NCBI GenBank assembly: GCA_002479815.1
Contig: DLPA01000201.1
Location: 1-5,703, forward strand
Length of the DNA stretch: 5,703 nucleotides
Origin: a bacterium UBA7470
GTDB lineage: Bacteria; Pseudomonadota; Gammaproteobacteria; Burkholderiales; Burkholderiaceae_C
Reading direction: 5' to 3'
In this document: piece by piece, positions 5,117 to 5,703 of the stretch
How positions within the stretch are numbered: position 1 is the stretch's first letter
Layout of the letters: the number at the start of each line of letters is the position of its first letter
Translations under genes and position numbers: made by a program
Notes under the pieces: generated by a model
Database searches by the model: none
What the model was told of the DNA's origin: nothing
What the model saw: only the letters and a program-made list of their open reading frames with translations

Positions 5117-5703
5117 AACCGCTCCAGCTCAGGGTGCTTGATCTGTCCAGCCCGTACCAGCATCTTGCCGTACTCGGCACAGCGGTGTTTGGTGGGGATG
5201 ACTTTGCCCGGGTTGAGCAGGCCTTGTGGGTCGAAGGCGCGTTTGAGGCCGAACATGGCTTCGTTTTCTTCGGCGGAGAATTGCACGCACATGCTGTTGA
5301 GCTTTTCGATGCCCACACCGTGTTCACCCGTCACCGTGCCGCCCATCGCCACGCTGGTTTCCAAAATGTCTGCGCCAAACAACTCGCAGCGGTGCAGTTG
5401 GTCGGGGTCGTTGGCATCGAACAAAATCAAGGGGTGCAGATTGCCATCGCCCGCGTGAAACACGTTGGCACAGCGCAATTGGTATTTCTTTTCCATCTCC
5501 TGAATGGATAGCAAGATGTCGGCCAAACGCTTGCGTGGGATGGTGGAATCCATGCACATATAGTCGGGGCTGATGCGTCCGCTGGCGGGGAAGGCGTTTT
5601 TGCGGCCGCTCCAAAAGCGCAGGCGTTCGGCTTCGTCGCGGCTGACGGCAATGGCGGTGGCCCCGCAGCCGCGCAGCACCGCGCTCATGCGTTCGATTTC
5701 TTC
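5113..5703 (-). CDS. glcD: Glycolate oxidase FAD subunit GlcD, C-terminal part
   Basis: The last 196 residues of a FAD-linked oxidase; the N-terminal FAD-binding domain lies beyond the right edge. GlcD, with GlcE and GlcF, oxidises glycolate to glyoxylate and feeds electrons to the respiratory chain at the inner membrane. Visible signs belong to the FAD-linked oxidase C-terminal domain. NVFHAGDGNLHP at 80-91 of the visible part holds the conserved His and Asp-Gly-Asn. GGTVTGEHGVG is at 121-131, and FDPQGLLNPGKVIP at 157-170 is the usual family ending. The last 26 residues, including RCAEYGKMLVR, match my memory of beta-proteobacterial GlcD. D-lactate dehydrogenases of the same superfamily are less likely but not excluded. 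Assuming a usual length near 500 residues, about 300 are missing. The stop TAG (5113-5115) overlaps the stop of the convergent plus-strand gene. No glcE or glcF follows it on this strand. Confidence 0.92.
   Translation of the reverse strand, partial: EEIERMSAVLRGCGATAIAVSRDEAERLRFWSGRKNAFPASGRISPDYMCMDSTIPRKRLADILLSIQEMEKKYQLRCANVFHAGDGNLHPLILFDANDPDQLHRCELFGADILETSVAMGGTVTGEHGVGIEKLNSMCVQFSAEENEAMFGLKRAFDPQGLLNPGKVIPTKHRCAEYGKMLVRAGQIKHPELERF

Noticed and set aside
4987..5511. 174-codon plus-strand frame opposite glcD
   Set aside because: It is antisense to conserved GlcD motifs and overlaps the end of the real plus-strand gene.

Overview
The window looks like GC-rich chromosomal DNA from a beta-proteobacterium. 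Burkholderiales, perhaps Comamonadaceae-like, is my best guess. The guess rests on overall composition, on the sequence of the GlcD C-terminus at the right edge, and on the style of the two conserved hypothetical proteins. It is inference from remembered families, not a database search.

Layout from left to right. (1) A minus-strand gene (68-1060) encodes a membrane-anchored alpha/beta-hydrolase of the lipase/esterase type. (2) A 289-base intergenic stretch (1061-1349) is much more AT-rich than its surroundings. It carries a perfect 18-bp inverted repeat (1129-1146 and 1310-1327) enclosing a structured core with T-runs on both strands. It looks like a small non-autonomous mobile element (MITE-like), a relic, or an elaborate bidirectional terminator. 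(3) A minus-strand two-gene operon follows. The promoter-proximal gene (2951-3496) encodes a small Tat-signal protein resembling gluconate 2-dehydrogenase subunit 3. It overlaps by 4 bases (ATGA) the gene for a 534-residue FAD-dependent GMC oxidoreductase (1350-2954). (4) A 160-base divergent promoter region (3497-3656) contains a short direct repeat. (5) A plus-strand pair of conserved proteins of unknown function follows (3657-4445 and 4478-5116). (6) The C-terminal 196 residues of a minus-strand GlcD (glycolate oxidase FAD subunit) run off the right edge. Its stop codon overlaps that of the preceding plus-strand gene.

How the genes may work together. The Tat protein and the GMC enzyme almost certainly form one complex. 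The flavoprotein has no export signal of its own and would be carried to the periplasm by its Tat-tagged partner, as in the FAD-dependent glucose, gluconate and sorbitol dehydrogenases. No cytochrome c subunit is present, so the electron acceptor is unknown. The two hypothetical plus-strand genes are probably co-transcribed. The lipase and glcD have no visible functional tie to the rest.

No tRNA, rRNA or CRISPR array was seen. The most unusual parts are the inverted-repeat element at 1129-1327 and the uncharacterised gene pair at 3657-5116. Neither is proven to be a new system.
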